Assembly (NCBI GenBank): GCA_030522415.1
Contig: CM060108.1
Span: forward strand, 41,500,756-41,564,755
Reading direction: 5' to 3'
Origin: Channallabes apus
Lineage: Eukaryota; Chordata; Actinopteri; Siluriformes; Clariidae
Length of the DNA stretch: 64,000 bases
The notes under the pieces: model-generated
What the model was told of the DNA's origin: nothing
The model's database searches: none
The model's input: only the letters and a program-made list of their open reading frames with translations
Part shown: positions 34,641-46,992 of the stretch, in pieces
Position numbering within the stretch: position 1 is the stretch's first letter
How the letters are laid out: the number at the start of each line of letters is the position of its first letter
Program-made: the position numbers and the translations under genes

Positions 34641-37600
34641 CAAGTAGTAACTATATAAAATCTTACAAGCCAATATACTTTTAGTCCCACTGGTCTCATG
34701 AGCTGTACTTAGCTCATTCTCTCTAGTTAAAGTATGTACACATCACCTGCTACTATGAAAAGGAAATCCTAAGTTATATCCTTAACAAATTGCTCAAGAT
34801 AACAAATGGAAACTCAATACAGTAAACTGTCATCCTGCACACCATATATTATCGTCTGTATGTCCATGACTTCATAGCTGTTTTTACCCCCACGACATCA
34901 CGAACATGTTTCTTAATTTGTGCCTGAAATGGATATCTAGGTGCCTGTGATGTGCAGCTGAACCCGTCCCTGCAGCTTTTGCGAGGGAATACAATTAAAT
35001 AGACATTAGCGGATGCCCTTCATGGTTACTTCACTTTGACAAACAGTACCTCTTTCAAAGTGGCCAACAGGATAATGTAATGCATCAGGAATGTGAGATG
35101 CTATGGTTATGATTTTGGACAAAATGAAAAGCTTGGCCATGCTTGCAAGAACAGGGACGTTCAATAAGTTAAAAGAACAGAAGGAGGTCGGGAAAAAAAA
35201 GCTCTGTTAGCGAAAGACAAAGAGCTTAACCGCAATTGCATAGTTTTCTGCAGAAGATGAAAGACCGCATACGGGATTTCTGCCCGATAGAGTCCAGACA
35301 CACAGACAAGACTTTGATGATGACTTTAAAGAATGAGTCATATCAATCAAATTAACACCAGCGGCAACAATCTATGGACTTCCTTTGAATAGAACAATAA
35401 TTAAAAAAATAATGAAAATAATCATAATAATAATACTAATAAACCTCCCATGATGATAACAATGATTGTGATACAGAAAATCAAGCTGTAAACTAATTAA
35501 GATTATATGGCAACTTATGGATCTAATGTACTTCTATGTATAATAACTACTTTACTACTTTTATTAAGTGAAGTTGAATTGTTCTCTAGCGCTCTGCATT
35601 CTCAACTCGGGTTGGTCATCACGAGGTGTCGATTCTTTTTTTTTTTATAACAGGAGCTCCGGCAATTGTACCAGCTGTAATTCAAATCACAGGCTTACAT
35701 TAATGCACTGCTTCTCATATATTACCGTTGCTATAGCAACAGCTAGTTCAGGAGGTCTTGTAATGGTGGGAGCGCTACACAAGTCTAATAATAAACAAAT
35801 CATAAAACCTGTTGCTATTTAACAGAGAAAAAGGAAGTATTGTTAAACTGGTCAAATGTTCCGTAAGAAGAAAGTTCTAAACAAAAAAGAATTTATAAAA
35901 GAAAGGTTTCAGGATGGAAGAGTTTAAAGGAAATGCAAGATGACTGTGTATGGCTAGAGCTGAGTGATTGATTGTGCGACTTAATCCGTCTTTTTCAATT
36001 CACGATCGATAAATGATCCGTTAAAATATATGCAGACGATATAAACTGCTTCCATCCTCGCATTTTGCAGGAGCATCGATTTATTTTTCTTCTTTTTGAG
36101 TTTATGCACAGCTGGTGCAACATCGCCATCTACTGGACTGGAGTGTTGAGCAGAAACTTTGTAGGAAAAACATAGAAAAAGTGTCGATTTGTACGAGATA
36201 TTTAATTACTTAACGTTAAACGATCAATGTTTGTTAGATACTTATGCTATTTTTATTTTAATATAGTGAATATATCTTGAGACAAGTAAACCTTCTAAAC
36301 TAAAGCTCTACTGCTGCTGTTCTACAACTTTAAACGTCACCGTAAAAACCGACAAGATCAGCATATAACTTCCTTTAAATAATAAACTAATGCAATTAGT
36401 ACCATAAGAGTAGCTACACCACATTACCATTAGCTCTGCTTCATGTCAGGTTTTGCTATTGATTTTTTTCCTCCCGCGACGTTGCGTCATGTCATGTTTC
36501 ACCCCTTTTCAAGGAGCTGTCACCAAATCATCATAAGTTCCTTATTGTGTCAGTCCGGGCGGCGTTTATATTATATTTCGCAGCACTCAACAGTTATTCT
36601 CTTTCAGCCCCGACAATGGCCGTAGCTCACGGCTGTGGTCATGGTTTCTCGTACAAAGTGCACTCATTCAGTCTTTTATTATCCATGATTTATAAAAGTG
36701 TGTGTGCAAAAGCGGAGGAAAAAACTAAGAAGGTAAAAAGTCGAAGACGGCGAACAAGAGAGGGAGAGAACATGAATCCTAGCCACGTGAAGTGTAATTT
36801 AATCCATTTTACAGTCGTGCCGATCGAAGGAGGGATAGTCTGGAGTCCACACAGGAGGAAAAATCTATATACCATGCCCTGCAGCTGTGAGTGCAGCCAA
36901 ACAGTCATGCTTAGGGGAAAATTAACTGTTTGCCTCAATCGTGTTCCCCTTCAACAAATAATTTGAAAAAGTTGGGGTTATTTGGTAAATGCCATGCACT
37001 GGGTACTTCCAGTGCAGAAAAGGGACACGAATGAAAGCGAAGAAACTTCTTATTCTCGGAGTGTAAACACCGTGCACGGTAAAGTCTGGGTCTGCTATTA
37101 AAAAGACATAAAAAAGGTATAGCGTCTCCATTTTCGCTTCAGAAAGCATATGGAGATGGAATGAACTGTCAATAATCACAGTCGTTAGCAACAAGCGTCA
37201 GTCCCAAGGGGGCAGCTGCCATTTGTGTTTTCTGCTCCGTGCTCTCCAATTAGCCCGCTCTCAGCCTGTTGCCTTGGCAGAAAGGAAAAAAATATACAGA
37301 AAAGAAAAGAAAAACACACGCACACACACACACAAAACAAACAACAATGTGCTGCTCTTTTCCATTCCGCCATTCATCCGGCAGGTCTGCCATGCAACCA
37401 GCCCACTTAGCACCCTAACTCTAATTACACCAGGCTGGTATGAGCGTAGGCCTGACACCACCCTCCTACTTCCTGAACACACACACACACACACACACAT
37501 GTATCCATATTATAACTGCTAAGCATTAGTTACAATGTTGATGAGCACCAGCTCAGCACTGACAGTGCTGTGTTTCTGCCAAAGTCTTAGTCTCGATTCT

Positions 37601-37984
37601 GTGTGCTTCTAGTCTGGTGTGTAAGCTGAGCCTGTTAGCACTTAATTGCACCAATCACGGCTCATTTACATAATATGAGAAAGAAACCGTATTATACAGA
37701 AAATATGAGAGCTCTTTGTTTTTTGAAAGCCAGATCCATTTTGTAGCCAAACAACTGAATGCCTCACGAGTTCCTTGAAAGTATGAGTCGTCTGGATTGT
37801 CCATTGTGTTGGAATGACCGCAGTAGTGTACGGCTGTACCTTTACGCTACGGATGCTCCTCTTTGGAAAAGGAGCAAAGACGTCCACCACCTGTGATGGC
37901 AGTTCATTTTAACAGGAGTGGACAACTCGATTTTTACTAAGCCATGACATTCCTAAAGTAGTAGAGGTGCAACTGGGTTACGAG

Positions 37985-38545
37985 TGCATTCCATCTATCC
38001 ATCCATCTAGGAACCTCTGTCGTCCAACTGGGGACCATGGAGGCCAATGGTGACCATTGTATTTATTCCCATTTTTACAACCGTGGTAAACCTGGTTAAC
38101 ATTGATACATGCGTTCACACACACACACTACGGGCAATTTGGGAACGCATCACCTGTATGTCCTTAGACAGAAAGCCAAAGTACCTGGAGGAAACCCACC
38201 ACATTTAGGCATTTGGTAGAGCGATTTTCTGTCATTGAATAGATCATTTCACTGCGTTCCTAGCTTACTAATTAAGTCCTATCAGTCAAACCCTGTTGGG
38301 GAGTTTTTTTGGAGCTTAACCCAAATATTAAAGAAACAGATCAGTCATTATTTAAGGATTGCCAGTGACTCCAGTTGTACAGACATCCAGAGGAAGTTCA
38401 TTCATGCCAGGTGCCAGCTCCAGCAAGCAAGGGGACAGAACATGCAAACACCATGCACACAAACCCTGAGGTGGGAATCAAACCCAGACCCTGGAGGTGA
38501 AATGCATCTGCGCCGAGCATTAAGCCACCATGCCGCCTTCATGTG
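37985..38545 (-). mobile_element. Split copy of the same SINE/L2-tailed repeat, reverse orientation
   Basis: The tail half (catccatctaggaacctctg, acactacgggcaatttggga, acctggaggaaacccacc) is at 37985-38200 and the head half (ggacagaacatgcaaacacc, ggtgggaatcaaacccagac, taagccaccatgccgcc) at 38420-38545, separated by about 220 bp of other sequence. Confidence 0.6.
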
Positions 38546-41500
38546 CATGCAACAGATGTTTCAAGGGGATTCAAACTCGCATACAGTACACGTACAAAAT
38601 AGAAGGCATTTTTCTTTTCTAGAAAGAATCTGATTGAGACTAGAGGTGTGAACCGAGACTGAGATCCCACGGGACCCAACAAAAAGTCGAGCGTGTGGGA
38701 GTTTTTTTCTTTTTTCTCATGCCTGTACCCTGTTTATAAATTCCTCCCTAGCAACTGCACTCGCAGTAATTTAAATCCATCTACTGTACCAAGTACTTTC
38801 AAAGTCTCGAATAAAAATATCTACGCGAGAAAGATTTCGACTAATTATGAACACAAATAATGACAATAATAATGCAATTCACACCCTATAATGTTGGTGA
38901 GAGTGCCGGTATTATCTACCATCCGACGGTTAATAGATATTTAAATACAGCTTAAAAAAAACCTATACACCCCTATAAAGTGCAACGTAACAGCTTCTGG
39001 CCGACGTGAGCCATCCACATCTGGAACAGCAGGCTTGTTGGACTAACCCTGGCCCCTCCCTCCCTTCACCACAAAGACTGATGAATAGCTGAAAGCTCGT
39101 TCTTCATGGTGGGGTGTGACAGGTTTATCACACTTTAATGCTGTGCAGAGAGAAGAGGGACTGTGTGTTTCATGGCTTTTTAAAATTCGGAGGAAATAAA
39201 ATAAAGCCGAACATATTGCCTTTGTGCGGGACCACCCGTCATCGAGACGACCCACCCCCTCCCGACCAGCACACACACACCCCCCTACGCCCCCCTCCCC
39301 CATTCCCTCCATCTCCATCTCTTTTGGCACTAAGGCTACTCGCATCCATCAAACCTATGTGGTCTGATCGCAAACAGCTGTCAACAGAAGGCCTAGAAAT
39401 TGATGAAGCCCGATGCTGGAGTGCAAAACCTCTCCGTGCAAGATGCATGTCTCCGAGGCCTCAGAGGCCAGAAACAAAGTTAAATCAATAACAGGGACAG
39501 GGGAGTATCTGGACTAACCTGGGAACCCATCTCTGACAACTAATTACGATGCCATTCGGAATCAGGCAGTCAGTTTATCAAGCCCGACCTGCGGGTCAAC
39601 ATAATCCGCCAGCCGCGAGCACCGAAAAAACACTCCGCTGTTTCTGATAACACATCTCACTAAATCTTAACTGTCACGCTGAGACTTTTTAGAGTAGTTT
39701 TATTTGCATCCACTCGAACTCGAACTCGAGTGTATGAAACCGTTTCAGGCAACTCTGTTGTTTAGATGTCTCCGGCGGACGTGCTGAGGAAAACCTTATA
39801 GCAAACACAGAAATTAGTTTCAAAGACTTCGCCTTGGGTTACAAGCTAAAAATTCTCAAATCTGTACATCCGGGGGAGTGGGGGTTACGTGTAGGACTGG
39901 GGGTGCGGTGGTTGGGTGGAGTGTGCGTGTGTGTGGGTGTGGGGACGGGGGGTGCCTTCAAGTACCGCTTTATAACAAATGAAGTGGCAAGGTCATCGCG
40001 CACACTGTCTTAAAATCGCACAATCTGCCAAAGACTGAACTCCTACAGAGCCAAGAAAGTTGCAGATTTTTCCTTGTATGGTTGTGTTAGATCTGTGCAT
40101 GCTACTGTATTCCTTTTGCATAAAAAAAAAAATAAATAGTCTGAGATCTGGCTGGAGGCTTTTCTCTCGTTCAAAAGCTCCTTTTAATTCGGGATACCTG
40201 CATAGTTCTGCTCTATAAACTCGGCCAAGTCTGGTTTCGCCAGCAGCAGTTAAAATCAGAGATAGAGAGAGAGGGGGTGGTGGGGGATCCAAGAGGAAAG
40301 ACGCAACAATGAAATCCGAGCCAACCGTCTTTCGACTATCTTTATTTATTTCCATTTCTGTTTTAAATTCAATTACCTTAAGGAGGGGTACCCTCGACTG
40401 TAAATAATACATTACATGGAATGCTCCATCTGATTTGCCATGGCAACTGGCCTGGCTATGACATAATTGGCCATGATCCCTCTTCTCCCAGCCTATTGAC
40501 ACAGACCTTATCAGGCATTCTGGTCACTGGCTGGGAATCGTAGCTTTTCTTATGACTCTTTTCGACCTGCTCGCTAAGCTGCCTATTGAGCTCAGGCAAG
40601 CAGGCAGCAGCCAATACAGTCGCACAATGCGGCACATTCTGGACACGGCTCTCGTTTGTTTGATCTGTAAGCAGCCTGTATTATACAAATGTTGTTTTCC
40701 TATCAGCATCCTTGAAATTGGATGTTGCACAACAGCTCAGATTATTGCGCTTGATAAAAGAAAGAGAACAATGAGCGAGAGGCAGAGTAGTGCACCACCA
40801 GAGACTCCGGATCTCATAGTGCAGTGGAAGTACAGAAGGGCCAAAATGCAGCCTGTGCGAGTGCAAAAGCCCGGTGGACCCGCAGCCGGAACAAGTCCAT
40901 ACCCGTGGGACTGTGGTTACCTTATTTACACCACTCCATTAGCTCAGAGCTTAGCCAAATACATCTACTGCATGATTATTAGATTGGACTTTTCCATTAC
41001 GTCTCGAGGTTCTTTAAAATTAACATTTAGATTAAATCTGTTTTTATGAAAGATCACATGTTTCTCTTAATCCTGTGGAAACTTTAGCCTTTTTTTTTTT
41101 TTTTTACATCATTTCGCTTCAGTAAATATTTCCAGAAATGGCAAATACGCCAATGTTTGATGATGTCAAACGCCTGATTTCATCATGTGATCAATTCAGC
41201 CCTCTTCAAAAAAAGGAAGAAAAAAAAAAAACACCCTGCTAGCCAAACAAACATAAAAAGTGGAGCAGAAAAGTGAAAACTAAGCAAAGAACAGGAACAA
41301 GCGAGAGCTACACTTTTATTCCAATTACTGGATAGAGGACGGAAAAACAATAGCTGGTAAACCACCACAGAATTAACTGTAGTTAATATCTAGCTTATGT
41401 CTAACTTAAAATGCTTATTTCATGCTTACTTTAGCTCGTTTTAATTTATTGGCGGTTATGCTGAATAAAAAGCCCATCTGATAAATGAGTAACCTAAGGG

Positions 41501-42074
41501 GGTTTGGGGAATAGCGGAAGATTTGCAATTATTTGGTCATAGCCACCATGCCGGTGTTAAATATAGAGCTTTTATTGTTAATATAGGGCGATATATTTGC
41601 TTTTGAAAGCCGTTATAGTGTTGGATGTGCAAATATCATCACTTTTACCTTCGTAAATTATTTATTGATTAGTCGGTGCCCATGAGGATTTGCCTAAAAA
41701 GTTTAAGAATAAGAATTCGTGCTTATCTTTGTATAGGTTGCTGATTGTTGGTCTTTTTTGGGGAGGTTCATTAGAATGAATACTGCTGATAAAGCAAGAG
41801 CATGAAGAACATTCTATTATTACTCGAACTAAAAAGTGAACTGTCCTTTTTTTAACAATGTTAAGACGAAAAGAGAGAATTGCTTTTGTTGGTAGCACAA
41901 TGGCGTATCATGCGGTGTATTCCCACATCACGCCTGGTGGTCCTGAGATGGGATCTGGAAACACCAGTTGGATGGACGGATGGATAAAGAGATGTATGAA
42001 TGAATGAGTGGAAGGTTCTTTGCTCATTCTAAGACCATGACTTGGATTAAGTACTCATAGCCAATGACATCTAC

Positions 42075-42180
42075 AAGGGCGTTTAAGTCAAACTGTGTAA
42101 AAGCCAATTAACATTTACAGAACACTTCAAGCACATACGGTGATGAGACTCAGTCAAGCATATGAACAGTGCAAAGGTTT
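42075..42180 (+). mobile_element. Fragment of the mariner family seen at 12989-13518
   Basis: gggcgtttaagtcaaactg, ccaattaacatttacagaac and cttcaagcacatacggtgat match the left end of the 12989 copy (gggcatccaagtcaaactg, gctgattaacatttaaagaa, cttcaagcacagtagtgtga). Confidence 0.65.
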
Positions 42181-42284
42181 AAAATAAGACCGTATGACCA
42201 TGGTCAAGGTTTGGGAGGACTGCAGTGGGCTTGGAGCAATCTCATTCTAATGGAATGCCTGATCACAAATCAATGTAGTTTGAT

Positions 42285-42466
42285 AGGCGTCAGGTGTAGC
42301 TCAGTGGTTAAGGCATTGGACTACGGTTCGGAAGATCCCAGGTTCAAACCCCACAACCACCAAGTTGCCACTGTTGGGCCCTTGAGCAAGACCCTTAACC
42401 CTCAACTGCTCAGATGTGCAGAGCGTGCAGAGATAAGAGCGTCTGCCAAATGCCTAAATGTAAATA
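42285..42466 (+). mobile_element. tRNA-derived SINE with V-SINE-type tail
   Basis: A well-preserved copy. A box gtgtagctcagtggttaagg (from 42294), B box ggttcaaaccccac (from 42341), then ttgggcccttgagcaagac, ccttaaccctcaactgctca and the tail gagcgtctgccaaatgccta ending in aaatgtaaat. It would be transcribed antisense to adgrl2. Confidence 0.88.
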
Positions 42467-42519
42467 TCGCACTTTAAAGCAATGAACAGACGACTGAAAT
42501 AGGTGGAGTCGAATCTTGC

Positions 42520-42690
42520 GTCTTATTCATTCATTCATTCATTCATCTTCTATACCGCTTAATCCTGTGTTCAGGGTCGCGGGGGACCTGGAGCCTATCC
42601 CAGGAGACTTCGGGCACTAGGCGGGGTACACCCTGGACAGGGTGCCAATCCATCGCAGGGCACACACACACACACTCACACACCCAATTC
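42520..42690. mobile_element. CATT microsatellite and L2/SINE-type tail segment
   Basis: Five ATTC units, then cttctataccgcttaatcct, ggagcctatcccaggagact, acaccctggacagggtgcc and a CA run; the tail half of the repeat at 10418-10688 without its head. Confidence 0.7.
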
Positions 42691-42739
42691 TTGCGTCTTA
42701 TAAAGACTCCTTATTGTCTTTGTATATTTAAAGGTGTAT

Positions 42740-43131
42740 ATTCTTTTGTTCCACATTTATATTTTATGCATCACAGTGGAGAGCAAAATCTCCACTGTGG
42801 AAAGGTAGAACGAGTAAGAGAGTTCAGTGTGCGTGCAATAAATGCAGCAATTCTCCTCAGAAAGAATACCCTGTCATGACCCTTTTTCACGACTGTCCCC
42901 TCGGTCCAACTGATCATTGATGTGCACCCAAAGGAACTTGTAATACCGCACCACCTCCACATCAGTGTCCTGAATAGAAATAGGAGCCGGTGATATTTTA
43001 TTCCTTATAAACTCCACTACCACTTTTTTTTTTGGACAGGTATTGAGCGGGAAGTGATTTTCTTCACACCATTTGGTAAAACTGTCCACTGGTAGTTCCA
43101 CACTCTTTCCTGTTTCTTGTCGCTGATGCAA
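42740..43131 (-). pseudogene. L2/CR1-like non-LTR retrotransposon reverse-transcriptase fragment
   Basis: The minus strand encodes a C-terminal reverse transcriptase piece: FTKWCEENHFPLNTCPKKK, VEFIRNKISPAPISIQ, DTDVEVVRYYKFLWVHIN, then after a frameshift KKGHDRVFFLRRI. These match the order of family motifs (W C-x-x-N-x-L-x-L-N, K-T-K, Y-K-F-L-G, FLRRLR). The conserved YKFLG is YKFLW here. Endonuclease and catalytic RT core are absent; the copy is dead. Confidence 0.82.
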
Positions 43132-45739
43132 TCTGTTATCACACGATTCTGTGCTACACTAAAAGCGTGATGTGTAAAAGGTAAATAAGAACAAACAGCA
43201 ATCCTCTAGAGATCTCCTGTCCAGGACGTGATCGTGTCCGAGCTAGAGCTAGAGGAGCGAATAAACTGTGACCGCATGCTGTGATAATTCAACAGCCAGT
43301 TCATCATGCTATCACCAACCCGTATTGATTGAGCTCAGCTCTCCGGCGAAAGAGTGTGCTGATGGTATTGAGCGCGCTGAAGTTAAAGTTAAAGGACATG
43401 ATTCACACTACCTTGTGCTTGTAAGAGTAGGCGGTATAATACAGGTAGCGAAAATGGCAACATCTACATCTGCGTGATAAGGAGCAGATCTCGGTGAATC
43501 TGCAGGCGCGAGTCTTAAGGTTTTGAAAGGCCAGGCTTTGAAGATTTCTTTTTTTTTTTTATTCATGTGCCAAGTCGACAAGGACGTATAATATAAGGGG
43601 GGGGGGGGGTTTCCACGGTGACAGTACATCACTGCAGACCTTTGTGAGATTACATGTACAGGCTTTACGTTATCTGGCACCTTAGGCATGCTCCACTCCC
43701 TTCCCCGTTGCGAGGTTGTGATGGATAGAGTGGGTGTGTTTTTTAGATGTGGTATTGACCATGTTCATGATATTCCTGGAGCAAGAAATTGCTTTCTCTT
43801 TCGTGGACAAGACTGGGGTAGGTGTGGGAGGATTTATGTGAGCTGCCAGCGGAATAAAGTCGATTAAGGATGGGGAGCCAGGTCCATGAACTGGGGCTTG
43901 TGGCCAAGGTTATTGCCAGCAATTAGCAGAAAGGGAGGGGCTTCAAACCTTTTCAAAGAATAGGTTAAACTTGTTTGCCCTCTCCTTTCTCCAGTCCACC
44001 CCCTACCGCTCTGACTGTCTTATATCCTGTTATTATCCTCAAACACTGCCAGACCTCCCTTGTCTTTCTTTCCGTCGTCGCACATGTTGTTACCTTGAAA
44101 ACTTCCTGGATAAGCTTGACCTGATCAAGATAACCTGAACGTCCTTAGAAATCCCTGACTTGTTTTCGGGGAAGCAATCGACTTCCTTTTTTGAGACGCC
44201 TTCCAGATAAGTTGATGTAGTATATGTAACTGCAAGCTATTCCCTAAGGATCTTCTTACACCGGTTACTCCCGAACCACGTAGTCTTGGGAAGCTAACAA
44301 ATCCCAGGCTCATCGCTCCTTGGCAAACAGAGTGGGCGAGGTCTAGCCCAAACACAGGCTCCAGGCGTCGGGCAACGGTTGTCACTCTCTATTAACGCCC
44401 CTTTTGATTGGTCTTTGTGGCTGTGGAAACGGCAAACAGCTGCATGCAAATCTGTCGGCAGCCGCCCCTTCGGTCCCCCCGGGGTTCTTCCACCATTGTC
44501 CTAGACTCCTACCACTGCTGGAGACATTTCTCAAGGGAAAGGATGTAGAGAGGGAGGGAGTGTTGTCTTTAGAGGAGGATAAGAGGCCCCGCTGTGGGCA
44601 CAGCAGGGACTCCTCATGACTGTTTGTCTTCTTTGTCATTCAATTCTCGATATTACCAGCCGGCAACATCTTGGGAAGAAAAGGGGAGTCTGCGAGTTAA
44701 GCACTGCCCCCATCATAATCTAGCCTTCATAATAAGGAGAGCTTATGATAGTGTACATGAGATGAAGTCAAGAGTTTCTCGGCGAGGCAGTGAGTTTAGT
44801 GTTTGTTTTCCAGCTTCTTTCAACTCCAGCTAAGCAAAACTTAGCTCAACCTGGCATACAGCAGATAATTAAGGATGAAAAAAGAAGCAGTGTGTACATG
44901 ATCAACATGGTTCAAATTAATTCCACAAACCAGTGTTCTAAATCCCTATGGCACTAAGGAAAAAATATATAAACATATTCACAATTATCGAGCTGGAAAG
45001 CTTTCAACCCTGCCAAGCTGTCAACCCTGCACTTCTGGACAAGTAAAATATGGCATAAAAATAATTTGCACCAGTGATAATATACGGCATAGTGTTCGGC
45101 TATTAGGGTGAGCAGCTAACCAGCAATACATGTAAGCATCATGGATCTGATTTGAGTGGGTAATTGTCAGCAGAAGACTGGCATTATACTAAGGAAACCT
45201 CCAGCCGTGTCAGAGGCACAATGCGGCTGCCCTGCCATCTCATGTAACATTCATGCCATGCTGCACTACCTTGTGGTAAGCAGTTACTGGAGGAAGCCAA
45301 GAGATGAGATGACTAACCCCGAAGGCTAAAACCAGCCTTCCCGTCGAGGTGCTATTGAGAACTCTGAAATTCCGATATATGCGTTCGGAAATAGCACCGG
45401 AGAAAAAAAACGTGGCAGCTCGATCTGTGGCCGGAGTTCATTTTCCTGAGGCTGATCTTCCTCCAGCCGAGCTTACATGCTGCTAACAATGGCTTTGTCT
45501 CAGGTTCCAGTCACTTTTAATTTGTATTCACGACAATAGGTTTTCTCTTCATATATCCACCATGAACGTTTTGGAAAAAAAAAAAAAAAGGAGAAGATGA
45601 ACATGTTCCACATGACACACTGTGTGTTCATACTGTGCGTGCTGATTCTTGTCTCCTGAATGAGAAGTGGGCTGTTTTCCCCCTTTACTCCTCTGGCTGA
45701 AACTAAGCGTGGCAGAGAATAACGCTCAGGTGAACTTAC

Positions 45740-45853
45740 CAGCATGAATGTAGGTCTTGTCGCCGCGAGTTCCAGGAATCCACCTGATTTGAGCTTGAAA
45801 CTCGCAGGTAAAGGTGAGAGAGGCACGCCAGCACTGGCCACTATCTCCGACAA
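45740..45853 (-). other. Candidate orphan exon with a strong phase-1 donor
   Basis: One minus-strand frame reads FCGKESFVGDSGQCWRA, then LTFTCEFQAQIRWIPG and DKTYIHA, ending at GCTG|GTAAGT, a consensus donor. The leftover G would join exon 2 in frame. No good acceptor or signal peptide is visible and I do not recognise the protein. It may be an unknown alternative exon, a repeat or chance. Confidence 0.2.
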
Positions 45854-46535
45854 AGCTTTCCTTCCCGCAGAACAAAAGCCGTGGGTGGTGTATACCTCAC
45901 GCCAAATAAATGCTGCTTTGAGGTTACGGCTGACTCACTGCACTTCAAAACAACTTATCTCAAGGTGATAACATGTCTGATGACAAGATTTGTCAAGATG
46001 AAAGCAAAAAGGAATGGAGACGTATATATGCGTGTGTGTGTGTGTGTCTATAGAATATAAGTTAAAAACGCCCAACGTTCGACATATCTTCTCACTTTTA
46101 ACAGGTGTCACTTACCACCTCCGGTACTACCTTGCACGCCGGCTGAGAGAGAGCTTCCCGAGAGCAGGATGAATCATAACGAAGCCCACGCGCATAATCC
46201 TCGAAGGATTACGAAGGTAATCCATAATAAGGCTCATCACAAAACCTCATAGAAATTACAATCATTAGAAGTGTTCCAGGAAATGAGATGGCTTTCGTTT
46301 ATTGTGCCCACTTCTCCAGAGGGAAAATCTTTAGCTGGTCGAACGCATACTGTAGAGACATAAGGGAACAGTGGTGTTTTGCGGCAACCTGCAAATATAT
46401 TAAAAGCAGGCAAGGTTGATCAATAGAGCGATTGACTGAAAGGTATGTTCTAAGGTTTGTTATTTTGTATACTACGATAGGCTGAGAGGTTATTAAAGCT
46501 GGAAAGCATCAATATCTTTTCCTTCATATAAAATA

Positions 46536-46992
46536 CAGTACCAGTCAAAAGTCAAATCACATGTTTTCTCCTGATTGTTCTTTCTTTCGACGCTGTAAAA
46601 CAATATCGAAGGCGTCCAAAATATACAATAATCTCCTTTAAACAGTTGATACTGAGATGTTTCTGCTCTGTAAATCCGGCTCTAATCTAAGGTGCTGGTT
46701 GGTAATTGGTGATTTCTGAGGCTGGCGACTCTAAATGAACTTCTCCTCTCCAGCAGAGGTAACGTTTTGGTCTTGCTTTCCTGGGGAGGTCTTCATGAGA
46801 GACAGTTTCATCATGGTGCTTGATGGGTTTTGAAAATGCACTTGACACAATACTGCTCTTGTGAGAACTATTCCAGAACTGTTGTTGTTGTTGTTGTTAC
46901 CTAATTCCATATGCATTATTTTATAGTTTTTAAATCCTCTGTATTGTACTAGAATGTAGAAAGTAAATCCAAATTTGTGTCCAAACTTTGGT
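46536..46992. mobile_element. Tc1-like transposon relic with recognisable terminus
   Basis: Opens with tacagtaccagtcaaaagtc, the family end, and shares tttaaacagttgatactgag, ctctccagcagaggtaacgt and gaggtcttcatgagagacag with the copies at 10689 and 33370. A GTT run interrupts it at 46879-46896. Confidence 0.8.

Noticed and set aside
36547..36966. 139-codon plus-strand frame
   Set aside because: No recognisable family, no splice or promoter context; likely chance.
39993..40502. 169-codon minus-strand frame
   Set aside because: Contains low-complexity PPPPPLSLSL and FIFFF stretches from simple repeats; no family match.
40552..41049. 165-codon plus-strand frame, the longest in intron 1
   Set aside because: No domain resemblance, single frame without supporting splice sites; chance opening in a less AT-rich stretch.
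42285..42360. Possible tRNA gene
   Set aside because: A and B boxes are present, but it continues into a V-SINE body and tail; it is a SINE head, not a functional tRNA.
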